From Azoarcus sp. (GTDB lineage Bacteria; Pseudomonadota; Gammaproteobacteria; Burkholderiales; Rhodocyclaceae), in assembly GCA_030656215.1 (NCBI GenBank), contig JAUSOD010000008.1, forward strand, positions 1 to 64,000: 64,000 bases of DNA. Direction: 5' to 3'. Under the pieces are notes generated by a model, which was not told the DNA's origin, searched no databases, and was given only the letters and a program-made list of their open reading frames with translations. The translations under genes were made by a program, and so were the position numbers. Shown here in pieces: positions 1-8,531 of the stretch. How positions within the stretch are numbered: position 1 is the first letter of the stretch; each line of letters opens with the position of its first letter.

Positions 1-875
1 GCCTGATTCGAGAACGCCCAGATATTGGGCGTGATTTCCGGATCCAGCAGATCCCAGCGGAAGGACTCGGCAACCAGCATGATCACGTTCGGGTAGCGCT
101 TGAGGGGCTTGGCAACGAGATTCCTGCCCGGGTAATCGACGTCGCCGCTGGCAATTCTGCGTTCGGTAAGCGCGGTGCGCTCGATACCCATCCGCTTGAA
201 GGCGCCGCTGGCGCTGGTGTGCAGATGGAAGGGAACCACTTCGGCCGCCTGCAGGTACTCCTCCTGCCCGGTATGCACGCTGTAGGCATACACCACTTCA
301 CCGGACCCCAGCACCAGCAGCATCGCGCTCGCGACCGCGAGCAGCGCCCTGCGTGAGATCGGGCTGCGGATCTGCTGATGGCGGTGCAGCAGCCATAGCG
401 CAAGCGCGGTGGCAACAAAGAACAGGCTCACCTGTAGGGCGACGGTCAGCATGGTGGAGTCGGTTGCCCCGAGCGCGGCGACCCCGCCACGGGTGGTCAC
501 CAGATTCCAGACGAATCCATTGAGGTGGTATTCGTAGAGCTCGTACACCCGGTAATCGGCGTACATGCACACCAGCGTGAGCGTGCCGCTCAGATAAGCG
601 GTCAGATAGACGAGCGTGCGGCGCCAGTGAGCGCGCGCGATTGCGGGCCGCAAGACCCATCCGGTCACGGCGGTCAGGGCCAGCGGAGCGAGCGTGTACA
701 GCGCCGCATAACTGGCCGAGGTGGCAAGGATGAATGCCTGCACGCTCAGTGAATCCGTCTCGGCGAAGCGCCAGAACATCGCCATCATCGCAAACACGGC
801 GAGGTAGAGGAGAACGAAGTAGCTGCGCAGGACGTCGTTGATGGGGTTTTTCGGGGCGTCGACCCTGGGTTTCAT
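1..875 (-). CDS. Membrane sulfatase-fold protein, YejM/PbgA-like (3' end beyond window)
   Basis: An open frame runs on the minus strand from ATG at 873-875 through the left edge of the window, so only about 291 N-terminal residues are seen. It begins MKPRVDAPKNPINDVLRSY and then has several hydrophobic helices, followed by the start of an alkaline-phosphatase-superfamily domain (PNVIMLVAESFRWDLLDPEI). That stretch is closely matched by NIVWLVAESLRFDMLDP in the complete homologue at 4392-6287, and both share HLNGFVWNLV/HINGFVVDLI-type loops, so the two are paralogues bracketing the ColRS-like genes. Family knowledge: such inner-membrane proteins act in lipopolysaccharide or cardiolipin homeostasis. 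The exact substrate is not deducible. It may be the last gene of the same transcription unit, 104 bp after the kinase gene. Confidence 0.85.
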   Translation of the reverse strand, partial: MKPRVDAPKNPINDVLRSYFVLLYLAVFAMMAMFWRFAETDSLSVQAFILATSASYAALYTLAPLALTAVTGWVLRPAIARAHWRRTLVYLTAYLSGTLTLVCMYADYRVYELYEYHLNGFVWNLVTTRGGVAALGATDSTMLTVALQVSLFFVATALALWLLHRHQQIRSPISRRALLAVASAMLLVLGSGEVVYAYSVHTGQEEYLQAAEVVPFHLHTSASGAFKRMGIERTALTERRIASGDVDYPGRNLVAKPLKRYPNVIMLVAESFRWDLLDPEITPNIWAFSNQ

Positions 876-979
876 GTCAGTCCTGGTCTGTTCGGGATGG
901 TCGTGTTCTGGACAGCCTGCTGCAAGCGATTCACCGGAGGCGCGCAGTCGCTTGAAGGCAAGGTGCACGAAGCACGAGC

Positions 980-1648
980 TCATGCGCTGAGGGCGCATCG
1001 ATGTGCATCGATCAGCCGACGCCATGCGGCCGGGGCGAGTACGGTCTGATGCCGCCTCAGCTGGTCCAGATCGCGCCGCGCGGCGGCTTGGGAGGTGAAT
1101 CGGCTGCGCATTTTCTCCAGATCGAGCAGGGCGACTTCCGGCTCTTCGCCATGCCATCGCACCATGATGTGCTTGTCGTACAGGCAGCCGTGTTGCAGTC
1201 GTGCACGATGGAGCACGCCCAGCGCCCGCCCCACTGCTATCGCCAGGGCGTTCTGTTGCGCAGTGTTCAGCCCCGTTTGCGCCGAAAGCGGGGCATAGCC
1301 CTCGAGTGCCCGGGTGACGAGCACGGCCTCGGTACCGCCTGCGCTTGCCCGTGTGCCATGGAAGACGATCTCCGGGACCTGCAGGCCAAGCTTGCCGACC
1401 TGCTTCAGGAAATGTGCCTCACGGCTTGCGGTCGGCCAGCCGAAGGGGTGTGCAATGCTGTGGCACAGGTGATGACGCTGGCGTTTGATGTAGCACAGTC
1501 GGTCGCCGGTGTTTGCCCGGACCACGCCACTCCAGCCATTGCGCCGTTCGTTGGGCGCTTCCACCCATTCGCCGCGCGCCGTCCACCAGCGCTCGAATGC
1601 ATCGGGCTGTGGCGTGCTGCGTGCCATGGGGGTGGCGAGCGTGCTCAT
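980..1648 (-). CDS. Lipopolysaccharide kinase, InaA/WaaP-like
   Basis: 222 residues starting MSTLATPMARST. The start ATG overlaps the stop of the upstream methyltransferase by four bases (ATGA), indicating translational coupling; a longer frame reading to 1861 is only an extension inside that gene. Kinase-like features are a lysine in the strand CYIKRQ, the catalytic-loop-like LQHGCLYDKHIMVR, and the metal-binding-like ALLDLEKMR. This matches the small cytosolic InaA/RfaP-type kinases that phosphorylate lipopolysaccharide core sugars. In Pseudomonas, colRS is followed by a methyltransferase and an inaA-like gene, the same order as here, which supports a role in outer-membrane modification. 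The target sugar is unknown. Confidence 0.8.
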   Translation of the reverse strand: MSTLATPMARSTPQPDAFERWWTARGEWVEAPNERRNGWSGVVRANTGDRLCYIKRQRHHLCHSIAHPFGWPTASREAHFLKQVGKLGLQVPEIVFHGTRASAGGTEAVLVTRALEGYAPLSAQTGLNTAQQNALAIAVGRALGVLHRARLQHGCLYDKHIMVRWHGEEPEVALLDLEKMRSRFTSQAAARRDLDQLRRHQTVLAPAAWRRLIDAHRCALSA

Positions 1649-2340
1649 CGGTCGGTCCGGCGCAGCACGTACACCCGCCACATCGCATAGAGCGGCAGGA
1701 AGTCGTAGTGGCCGAGCATCTCGAAGCCGGTTCCATGGAACTCGCTCTCGATCTGTGCGGCAGGGATCACGAAGCGGTTCTGTAGCCCGCGACCCATGCG
1801 GCGGTCGCGGTCCGCTTCGAGCCTTCGGCGTTTCCACGCCTTGTAGTTGCCGTCGACCCACAGCGACAGGATCACGGTGTCGCGGGTCACGCGGTGGAAT
1901 TCGCGCAGCATCTCGATGCGATGCGCGGAGTCGCCGATATGGTGCATCAGTCGCATGCAGAAAATGCTGTCGACCGCGCGATCGGGCAGGTCGATATCGA
2001 ACGCCGAGGTCTGGAAGGTCTTTACCCGGCTCACCACCGCGGGCGGTTGCGACTGGCGGGCGATCGCGAGCATGTCGGCCGAGTTGTCGGCGGCAAGGAT
2101 CACCCGGTTGGGCTGTTCCGCGAGCAGGGGCCAGAAGCGACCGGCGCCGCAGGGCAGGTCGAGCACCAGAGTCGGGTCGCCGGCCAGATTGAGCGCCTTG
2201 CGGGCCAGTTGCAGGTCGCGCTGGTGAGACAGACGGCGGGCAAGGCCATCCTGATGTTTCTCGAAGTAGGCCGCGGAATGGGCCTGATCGTATTTTTCGG
2301 AAAAGGGCAGTTCAATCGGCTGCGGACTGGAACGGGACAC
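1645..2340 (-). CDS. SAM-dependent methyltransferase, class I, in ColRS operon
   Basis: 231 residues. Motif I of the Rossmann-like SAM-binding fold is seen as LVLDLPCGAGRFW near residue 60, followed by an acidic loop (ILAADNSADMLAIAR), a second motif around FDIDLPDRAVDSIFCMRLMHHI, and a hydrophobic C-terminal tail (HYDFLPLYAMWRVYVL) that could touch the membrane. It lies 70 bp after the sensor kinase gene and overlaps the next gene by ATGA. Family and context suggest methylation of a lipid or lipopolysaccharide component, as proposed for the colRS-linked methyltransferase of Pseudomonas. The substrate is inference only. Confidence 0.8.
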   Translation of the reverse strand: MSRSSPQPIELPFSEKYDQAHSAAYFEKHQDGLARRLSHQRDLQLARKALNLAGDPTLVLDLPCGAGRFWPLLAEQPNRVILAADNSADMLAIARQSQPPAVVSRVKTFQTSAFDIDLPDRAVDSIFCMRLMHHIGDSAHRIEMLREFHRVTRDTVILSLWVDGNYKAWKRRRLEADRDRRMGRGLQNRFVIPAAQIESEFHGTGFEMLGHYDFLPLYAMWRVYVLRRTDR

Positions 2341-2410
2341 GGCTTGACTCCGGAAAGGATCACAGCCCCCAGCTTGAATCGGGGGCCGTGATCGCGCCGT
2401 CAGCCGAGTG

Positions 2411-3697
2411 TCAAACTTCCGTCAAAGCGCGCAAGTCCACCTCGAACACGCAGCCGCCACCGGGCGCTTCCGAGAGCCGGATCTGCCAGCCTTGTCGTGC
2501 GCAGATGCGCTGTACCAGCGAGAGTCCGATGCCGATGCCATCGCCGCGTGTCGCACCGCCGCGCACGAAGGGCCGGAACACGCTCAGCCGCTCGGCTTCC
2601 GGAATCCCGGCGCCGCTGTCGATCACCTTAAAGCACTTGCCGTGCACCACCAGGCGCACGCCGCCGCGATCGGTATAGTGAAGCGCGTTGCGCAGCAGGT
2701 TGGCGATGACAGCACGCAACATCGGGGTCGGGTAGCGGCTGGTGCAATCGTCTTCGTCGGCGAGCTCGAGCCGCAGCGTCAGCCCGCGTTGATCGGCTTC
2801 CGTCTGCCAGCGGCGGATCTGCTCTTCGGCAATTGTGCGCAGCGTGCTCGCCGAGCTGGCCTCCTGCGTGGCTTCCGCGCCGCGCGCGAGCCACATGAAG
2901 GTTTCCACCAGTTCGCGCATTTCTTCGCAGGCGTGCTGGATGCGAACCAGCTGGACCCGTTCGCGCGCGCCTGGCGGCAAGGTTTCAAGCAGCAGTTCGC
3001 AGGAGCTTGCAATCACCATCAGCGGTGTTCGCAATTCGTGGCTGACGTCGCTGGTGAACAGCCGTTCGCGATCGAGTGCGGCACGCAGCTGGTTGAGGGT
3101 GTTGTCGAAGGCCTGTGCGAGTTGGCCGACTTCGTTGGCCGGATAGTCAGTGGCCAACGGCGGGGCAAGAGAGAGGAGCTGGTCGCGGTGCTGCACCTGA
3201 CCGGCGAGCCGAATCACCGGGGCAATGACCTTGCGTGCCGTCAGTGAGCCGATGAGCAGGGCGGCAAGGACGCTGAGAACGAATCCTCCGGTGGCTGCTA
3301 GGTAAAGCATGTCCTCGCGCTGCTCGAACTCGACCTGATCCAGCACCAGAATATAGCGGTGATCGGCCGTATCCCTTACCAGCACGTGCCAGTCGACGCC
3401 CGCTTGCTTGATCTCCCGAAAGCCGGGCTCGAGGCCCTGCAGCCATGCTGGCAGCGTGGCGTCGCCCGTTGGGCTGCTGCGGTAGAACGACAGTTCGGGC
3501 CCGAGGTAGGGTGTTTCGTGCGCTCCCACGGTGGAGGCAATGACGTCGAGCTGACGGTTGAGGCCTTCTGCAACCAGCTGGACCTCGGACTGATTGATGA
3601 CCACCACGATGGCGATGGCGAACAGGCCGGCGACCACCACCGTCATCAGCGTGAATGCGGCGACGATACGGTGTGACAGGCTGGCGTCAGGTTTCAT
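2411..3697 (-). CDS. colS: Sensor histidine kinase, ColS-like
   Basis: 428 residues starting MKPDASLSHRIVAAF. The start overlaps the end of the response regulator gene by 11 bp. Order of domains: transmembrane helix 1 (about 11-33), a short periplasmic domain (about 35-130), transmembrane helix 2 (about 133-155), a HAMP-like linker, the H-box FTSDVSHELRTPLM, N-box NLLRNALHY, and G-boxes DSGAGIPEAE and GDGIGIGLSL. The periplasmic part ends with EFEQRED, which includes an ExxE pattern; ExxE motifs bind Fe(III)/Zn in ColS proteins, so metal sensing is possible but unproven here. The downstream methyltransferase and InaA-like kinase match the ColRS gene order. Other OmpR-family sensors (PmrB-like) remain an alternative name. 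Confidence 0.8.
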   Translation of the reverse strand: MKPDASLSHRIVAAFTLMTVVVAGLFAIAIVVVINQSEVQLVAEGLNRQLDVIASTVGAHETPYLGPELSFYRSSPTGDATLPAWLQGLEPGFREIKQAGVDWHVLVRDTADHRYILVLDQVEFEQREDMLYLAATGGFVLSVLAALLIGSLTARKVIAPVIRLAGQVQHRDQLLSLAPPLATDYPANEVGQLAQAFDNTLNQLRAALDRERLFTSDVSHELRTPLMVIASSCELLLETLPPGARERVQLVRIQHACEEMRELVETFMWLARGAEATQEASSASTLRTIAEEQIRRWQTEADQRGLTLRLELADEDDCTSRYPTPMLRAVIANLLRNALHYTDRGGVRLVVHGKCFKVIDSGAGIPEAERLSVFRPFVRGGATRGDGIGIGLSLVQRICARQGWQIRLSEAPGGGCVFEVDLRALTEV

Positions 3698-4370
3698 GCG
3701 TGAGCGCCGCAAGGCGGAAGCCGACGCCATGCACGGTATGCAGCAGGGGCGAGGGGAAAGGTTTGTCGAGTTGCTGGCGCAACGCATGGATATGACTGCG
3801 CAGGCTGTCGCTGTCGGGTGGTTCGTCGCCCCACAGCGCCGTTTCCAGCACTTCGCGCCGCACCACCGCGGGGCTCTTCTGCATCAGCACTGCGAGCAAC
3901 TTGAGTGCAATCGGTCCCAGGTGCAGCAACTGGCCGTTACGGGTGACCTCGAGCGTATCCAGGTCGTAGCTCAGGTCCGCCACCTTGAGCAGGCGTCGCC
4001 CGCCGCCGCGACTGCGCTTGAGTACGGCCTCGATCCGCGCGGCGAGTTCGGACAGGGCGAAGGGCTTGGTCAGGTAGTCGTCGGCACCGGCGCGAAATCC
4101 GGTAAGGCGGTCGTCGAGCGCGTCACGTGCGGTGAGCATGATCACCGGGGTGTCGCTGCGTTCGCTCTCGCGCAGGCGCTGGCACAGGCTGAAGCCGTCC
4201 ATGCCTGGCAGCATCACGTCGAGCACGATGAGGTCGTAGTGGTTGACCGCCGCGAGGTGCAGTCCGGTGAGCCCGTCCTGGGCGCAATCGGTCTCGTAGC
4301 CCTTGAGCGTGAGGTAATCGGCCAGGTTGGCCAGGATGTCGCGGTTGTCTTCGATCAGCAGTAGCCGCAT
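3687..4370 (-). CDS. colR: OmpR/PhoB-family response regulator, ColR-like
   Basis: 227 residues. The receiver domain (about 1-115) shows the acidic pair in LLLIEDNRDI, the phospho-acceptor aspartate in LIVLDVMLPGMDGF and the conserved lysine in YLTKPFALSEL. The winged-helix DNA-binding domain (about 125-222) ends HTVHGVGFRLAAL, typical of OmpR/PhoB proteins. The gene lies 21 bp after the sulfatase-fold gene 4392-6287 and overlaps the sensor gene, so the sulfatase, regulator, sensor, methyltransferase and kinase probably share a transcript. Direct repeats at 6350-6368 upstream of that transcript are a candidate binding site. Confidence 0.85.
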   Translation of the reverse strand: MRLLLIEDNRDILANLADYLTLKGYETDCAQDGLTGLHLAAVNHYDLIVLDVMLPGMDGFSLCQRLRESERSDTPVIMLTARDALDDRLTGFRAGADDYLTKPFALSELAARIEAVLKRSRGGGRRLLKVADLSYDLDTLEVTRNGQLLHLGPIALKLLAVLMQKSPAVVRREVLETALWGDEPPDSDSLRSHIHALRQQLDKPFPSPLLHTVHGVGFRLAALTHET

Positions 4371-4391
4371 GGAGGCATCCTGTCCGGCGCT

Positions 4392-6287
4392 TCAGCCGGG
4401 CGAGCGGGTAAAGCGGGTGAGTGTATCCATAATCTCGATCATTGGCTGACGGATGGCCATACGGACAGCAGCCGCGTCGGCAATCGGATGATCGTTGCCG
4501 TCGGTCACTTCGCGCCGCGCGGCGCCGGTGGCGTTGATCGGGAAGGCAACTTTATAGTCTTCGCCGATATAGGCGATCCGGTTCCAGTCCGCCGCTACGG
4601 CATATTCGCGGTGATAGTCGGTGGCGAGCAGGTTCTGGCCGTTGGAGTAGTCGTCGGGCGGGTTGCGTACGCCCAGCAGCGCCAGCAGCGTCGGCGCGAT
4701 GTCGAGGTGGCTGGTGATGCCGGTGACCACCCGCGGCGCGGCGCCCGGAACGTGGATGACGGCAGGGGTGCTGGTCTGGAAGCGATTGAATTCGGCGCTG
4801 TGTCCCCAGCGCTTGATCTCCATGAACTCCTCGCCATGGTCGCCCAGTACGACCACGACCGTGTTCTCGAGCAAGCCATTCTTGCGCAGATGGTCGATCA
4901 CGCGTCCGATCTGCGCATCGACGTGATGGGCCGCGTTGATGTAGCGGTTCTTGATCGGGGCGATGCCGGCGGCAAGGTCGGTGGTGATGTAGTTGAAGTC
5001 CTCCATGTACGGGCGTGCGATCGCTGCCTGCTCGGGGAAGTCGTAGTTGGCATGGGTCGATTCGAAGAACATGTAGGTCATGAATGGACGCGTGGGGGTA
5101 CGTCCGTCGATGAAGCCGAGCATGTTGTCGATGTTTTGCACATCGCGCTGCCACGCCGGGGCGCCGCCTTCGATCGGGTGCAGGTCCTGTGGTCGCATGT
5201 TGGCGAACACGGTCTTGTCGAAAGCCGGATAGGTGAAGCGTTGACTGGTGTGCAGACTGAATTGGTAGTCTTGCTGCTGCAGTACGTCCATCAGCACGGG
5301 CGCGCGCCGCGCGGACAGCATGGGGAACCAGTTGTTGCCATAGAGTCCGTAAAACATCGAGAACACGCCCATCTGGGTCATGTTGCCGCCGCTGAAGTGC
5401 TTCTCCAGGCGTAGCGCGGTGTTTGAAAAGGACCAGAGCTCGGGCATGATTTTCGGGTCGAGCATGTCGAAGCGCAGCGACTCCGCAACCAGCCACACGA
5501 TATTGAGCGGCTTCTGCGGTGCGACGACCTCGAGCGCGACGCGTGGATAGGCGAGCGCGCCGTGGCGGACCCGAACGCTGTCCGCGTTGTCCGCGGCCGC
5601 CACAAAGCCGAGCTTGCGTGCCGTCTTGCCGAAGGTCATGGGCAGATACAGCGGATAGCGTTCGCTGGCAAAGAGGATGGGTTCGTAGTGCACCATGGCG
5701 CTGTAGCCGTAAGCGATGCGTTCGCTCACGGTGAGGGCGAGGAAGCCTGCCAGCACCCAGCGCCAGCGCGGCATGCGCGCAGGTTTGTGGATCTGCGGTG
5801 TCCGCAGTGCCAGCAGCCAGGCGCCTGCCTGCACGGCGATCAAGGCCAGCACAATGGCGGTAGCTGTCAGTTCCGTGCTGCGGCTGGCGCCGAGCGAGGC
5901 GACCCCGCCCGGAGTCAGAATCAGGTCGACGACGAAGCCGTTGATGTGGAAGCCGTACATGCCGTAGATCAGCCGGTCTGCAAAAAGCAGCACCTGGGTG
6001 AGCCCGGCGAGCCCCACTGCAATCAGGCCCATCGCCAGTGCGGCTGCAGGGCTGTCACCGCGAATCCGCAGCAGGCGCAGGCCGAGGTGAGTAAGCAAGG
6101 CGGTCGGCAACAGGTAGAAGCCGGCGTAAGTCAGCGTGGTGGCCAGACTCCAGCTGGCGACCACGGTTTCGCCAAACTCGCGTGAGGTCTGAAACAGGAG
6201 GACCTGGACGACCGCGATCGCCCATGACAGCAGCAGAAAGAGATTCAGCCGGGCGGCGGAGGGGAGGCGGGACCACGGACGCGACAT
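4392..6287 (-). CDS. Inner-membrane sulfatase-fold protein, YejM/PbgA-like (DUF3413 + sulfatase)
   Basis: 631 residues with ATG at 6285-6287 (MSRPWSRLPSAARLN), preceded by GGAG at good distance; a TTG six codons upstream lacks this. The first half (about 15-205) contains five hydrophobic helices, matching the membrane domain of YejM-like proteins. The second half is an alkaline-phosphatase-superfamily domain: LNIVWLVAESLRFDML, then HFSGGNMTQMGVFSMFYG, and the metal-site-like VVVLGDHGEEFMEIKRWGHS. YejM/PbgA homologues bind cardiolipin or lipopolysaccharide and control envelope lipid balance; whether this one is catalytic is unclear. It heads the ColRS-like operon and has a truncated paralogue at the left edge of the window. 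Confidence 0.85.
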   Translation of the reverse strand: MSRPWSRLPSAARLNLFLLLSWAIAVVQVLLFQTSREFGETVVASWSLATTLTYAGFYLLPTALLTHLGLRLLRIRGDSPAAALAMGLIAVGLAGLTQVLLFADRLIYGMYGFHINGFVVDLILTPGGVASLGASRSTELTATAIVLALIAVQAGAWLLALRTPQIHKPARMPRWRWVLAGFLALTVSERIAYGYSAMVHYEPILFASERYPLYLPMTFGKTARKLGFVAAADNADSVRVRHGALAYPRVALEVVAPQKPLNIVWLVAESLRFDMLDPKIMPELWSFSNTALRLEKHFSGGNMTQMGVFSMFYGLYGNNWFPMLSARRAPVLMDVLQQQDYQFSLHTSQRFTYPAFDKTVFANMRPQDLHPIEGGAPAWQRDVQNIDNMLGFIDGRTPTRPFMTYMFFESTHANYDFPEQAAIARPYMEDFNYITTDLAAGIAPIKNRYINAAHHVDAQIGRVIDHLRKNGLLENTVVVVLGDHGEEFMEIKRWGHSAEFNRFQTSTPAVIHVPGAAPRVVTGITSHLDIAPTLLALLGVRNPPDDYSNGQNLLATDYHREYAVAADWNRIAYIGEDYKVAFPINATGAARREVTDGNDHPIADAAAVRMAIRQPMIEIMDTLTRFTRSPG

Positions 6288-6349
6288 GCGGAACTCCGGT
6301 AACAAGTTCCGCCATGGTGATGCCTGCCGTGTCAGCCGAAGTTCAAACG

Positions 6350-6368
6350 GATGTGAAGCCGATGTGAA
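6350..6368 (-). promoter_or_regulatory. Two 8-bp direct repeats at 11-bp period, candidate ColR site
   Basis: On the minus strand TTCACATC occurs twice with three bases between (6361-6368 and 6350-6357). The 11-bp period is what OmpR-family dimers read. The site is 63-81 bp upstream of the sulfatase-fold start, ahead of the colRS-like operon. Known ColR sites contain a TTTCAC-type half; the match is suggestive only. Confidence 0.4.
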
Positions 6369-6415
6369 ACGTGCCTGTCGCTACCTGTCGTTGTTTGCGA
6401 TTGCCGACCACGGGG

Positions 6416-7240
6416 CTAGTTCGGACCCTTATCGGAGGGCGACTCCGTGTCCGCAGCGTCCTGCATTGGCGCCGTGGCGCTGCCGACTGCCGACCGGCGC
6501 CGACGCTTTACCCAGCGCATCGCGTAGACGACGTAACCGGACAGCGCATACACCACGAACAGTGCGAACAGTACGCCGGGCGGATAGCTGGACACCAGTG
6601 CAAAAGCCAGTACCAGCGCGATCACCACGATGAAGGGCACGCTCTTGCGCAGGTTGATGCTCTTGCCGCTCCAGAACAGCACGTTGCTGACCATCGAGAT
6701 GCCGGCAAAGATGGTGAGGATGCACGCGTACCAGCGCACGTCGTTGCCCGAAATACCGTTGTCGATCACCACCCATACAAGTCCCGCCACCAGCGCGGCG
6801 GCGGCCGGACTGGGCAGACCCTGGAAGTAGCGCTTGTCCACGACTTCGATATTGGTGTTGAAGCGCGCCAGGCGCAGCGCGGCACCAGCGCAGTAGATGA
6901 AGGCCGCAATCCAGCCAAGCTTGCCCATGTCCTTGAGCGCCCACTCGTACACAACCAGCGCAGGCGCCGCGCCGAACGAGACCATATCGGACAGCGAGTC
7001 ATACTCGGCGCCGAATTCGCTCTGGGTGTGGGTCAGGCGGGCGATGCGGCCGTCTAATCCGTCGAGCACCATGGCGATGAAGATGGCGACTGCGGCCACC
7101 TCGAAGCGCTGGTTCATGGCCTGCACGATGGCAAAGAAGCCCGCGAACAGCGCCGCAGTCGTAAACAGGTTGGGCAGGATGTAAATGCCGCGGCGACGCT
7201 TGTCGGGTGTGATCAGGGGCATGCGGTCGGGGTGGTCCAC
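6416..7240 (-). CDS. pssA: CDP-diacylglycerol--serine O-phosphatidyltransferase
   Basis: 274 residues from a GTG at 7240; an ATG six codons later (7222, MPLITPDKRRRGIYIL) is an equally possible start, and neither has a clear ribosome binding site. The CDP-alcohol phosphotransferase signature DGx2ARx8Gx3Dx3D is complete, reading DGLDGRIARL then FGAEYDSLSD. About eight hydrophobic helices follow, as in the membrane PssA of betaproteobacteria. The enzyme makes phosphatidylserine, the precursor of phosphatidylethanolamine. It lies downstream of ilvC, a common arrangement in this class, but no phosphatidylserine decarboxylase gene is found beside it here. Confidence 0.95.
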   Translation of the reverse strand: MDHPDRMPLITPDKRRRGIYILPNLFTTAALFAGFFAIVQAMNQRFEVAAVAIFIAMVLDGLDGRIARLTHTQSEFGAEYDSLSDMVSFGAAPALVVYEWALKDMGKLGWIAAFIYCAGAALRLARFNTNIEVVDKRYFQGLPSPAAAALVAGLVWVVIDNGISGNDVRWYACILTIFAGISMVSNVLFWSGKSINLRKSVPFIVVIALVLAFALVSSYPPGVLFALFVVYALSGYVVYAMRWVKRRRRSAVGSATAPMQDAADTESPSDKGPN

Positions 7241-7331
7241 AGTTTGGAGTCAGTGTCGCAATGAAACGATTCTAACAGCAGTCCCGGCGTAGATCGGCAA
7301 TGGCGGGTTGCGGGCAGTGTGCGTTGAAACG

Positions 7332-7361
7332 AAAAAGGCCGGGAGCGCGATGCCCCCGGCC
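7332..7361 (-). terminator. Rho-independent terminator after ilvC
   Basis: On the minus strand GGCCGGG pairs with CCCGGCC around an 11-base loop, followed by five T. It begins about 22 bases after the ilvC stop codon and should separate ilvBNC from pssA. Confidence 0.85.
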
Positions 7362-7383
7362 TCCTGAACCCGGACAGTCCGTC

Positions 7384-8400
7384 TTAGTTCTTCGACTTGT
7401 CGACCAGTGCCTTGGCCTTGATCCACGGCATCATGTCGCGCAACTGACCACCGACCTGCTCGATCGCGTGTTCGGCATTGAGGCGGCGACGCGCGGTCAT
7501 GCTCGGGTAGTTGGTCTTGCCTTCCTGGATGAACATCTTGGCGTATTCACCGGTCTGGATGCGCTTCAGGGCGTTGCGCATCGCGGCACGGGACTGCTCG
7601 TTGATGACTTCGGGGCCGGTCACGTACTCACCATACTCCGCGTTGTTGGAGATGGAGTAGTTCATGTTGGCGATGCCGCCTTCGTACATCAGGTCGACGA
7701 TCAGCTTGAGTTCGTGCAGACACTCGAAGTAGGCCATCTCGGGTGCGTAGCCGGCTTCGGTCAGGGTTTCGAAGCCCATCTTGACCAGCTCGACGGCACC
7801 GCCGCACAGCACGGCCTGTTCGCCGAAGAGGTCGGTCTCGGTCTCTTCCTTGAAGTTGGTCTCGATCACACCGCCCTTGGTGCCGCCGTTGGCTGCGGCG
7901 TAGGACAGTGCGATGTCCTTGGCCTTGCCCGACTTGTCCTGATAAATCGCGATCAGGGAAGGCACGCCGCCCCCACGCAGATATTCGGAACGCACGGTGT
8001 GGCCGGGGCCCTTGGGGGCGACCATGATCACGTCCAGGTCTTCACGCGGCACGACCTGGTTGTAATGCACGTTGAAGCCGTGGGCAAATGCCAGCACGCC
8101 ACCCTTCTTGATGTTGGGTTCGACGTTTTCCTTGTACACCTGCGGGATGTTCTCGTCCGGCAGCAGGATCATGACGATGTCGGCAGCCTTGACCGCCTTG
8201 TCGATTTCCTCGACCTTCAGGCCGGCGGCCTTGGCCTTGTCCCACGAGGGACCGCCCTTGCGCACGGCGACGGTGACCTTGACGCCGGAATCGTTCAGGT
8301 TCTGGGCGTGGGCGTGGCCCTGCGAGCCGTAGCCGACGATGGTGACCTTCTTGCCCTTGATGAGGGAGAGATCGGCGTCCTTGTCGTAATAAACTTTCAT
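7384..8400 (-). CDS. ilvC: Ketol-acid reductoisomerase (NADP+)
   Basis: 338 residues, the normal length of the short (class I) enzyme. The N-terminal Rossmann motif is [17 protein letters not shown], followed by VAVRKGG, and the C-terminal knotted domain carries the Mg-binding acidic residues ([14 protein letters not shown] and later [18 protein letters not shown]). It catalyses isomerisation and reduction of acetolactate or acetohydroxybutyrate in valine, leucine and isoleucine synthesis. It follows ilvN by 131 bp on the same strand. Confidence 0.98.
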   Translation of the reverse strand: MKVYYDKDADLSLIKGKKVTIVGYGSQGHAHAQNLNDSGVKVTVAVRKGGPSWDKAKAAGLKVEEIDKAVKAADIVMILLPDENIPQVYKENVEPNIKKGGVLAFAHGFNVHYNQVVPREDLDVIMVAPKGPGHTVRSEYLRGGGVPSLIAIYQDKSGKAKDIALSYAAANGGTKGGVIETNFKEETETDLFGEQAVLCGGAVELVKMGFETLTEAGYAPEMAYFECLHELKLIVDLMYEGGIANMNYSISNNAEYGEYVTGPEVINEQSRAAMRNALKRIQTGEYAKMFIQEGKTNYPSMTARRRLNAEHAIEQVGGQLRDMMPWIKAKALVDKSKN

Positions 8401-8482
8401 GGTTTTCCTTTCAGATAGCGATGCTGGGGATTGCCGGCGGCCGACATGATAAGGGCGAGTCGGCCGGGTGCAAAATGGGCGG

Positions 8483-8512
8483 GATAGTCAGCGGGAGCGA
8501 TAGTCAGCGGGA
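8483..8512. repeat. 14-bp direct repeat between ilvN and ilvC
   Basis: GATAGTCAGCGGGA occurs at 8483-8496 and again at 8499-8512 in the 131-bp ilvN-ilvC gap. No function is evident. Confidence 0.6.
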
Positions 8513-8531
8513 GGGGTGGTCAGGGTTTCAA

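Noticed and set aside
7300-8418. 372-codon plus-strand frame opposite ilvC
   Set aside because: Antisense shadow of a conserved enzyme gene.
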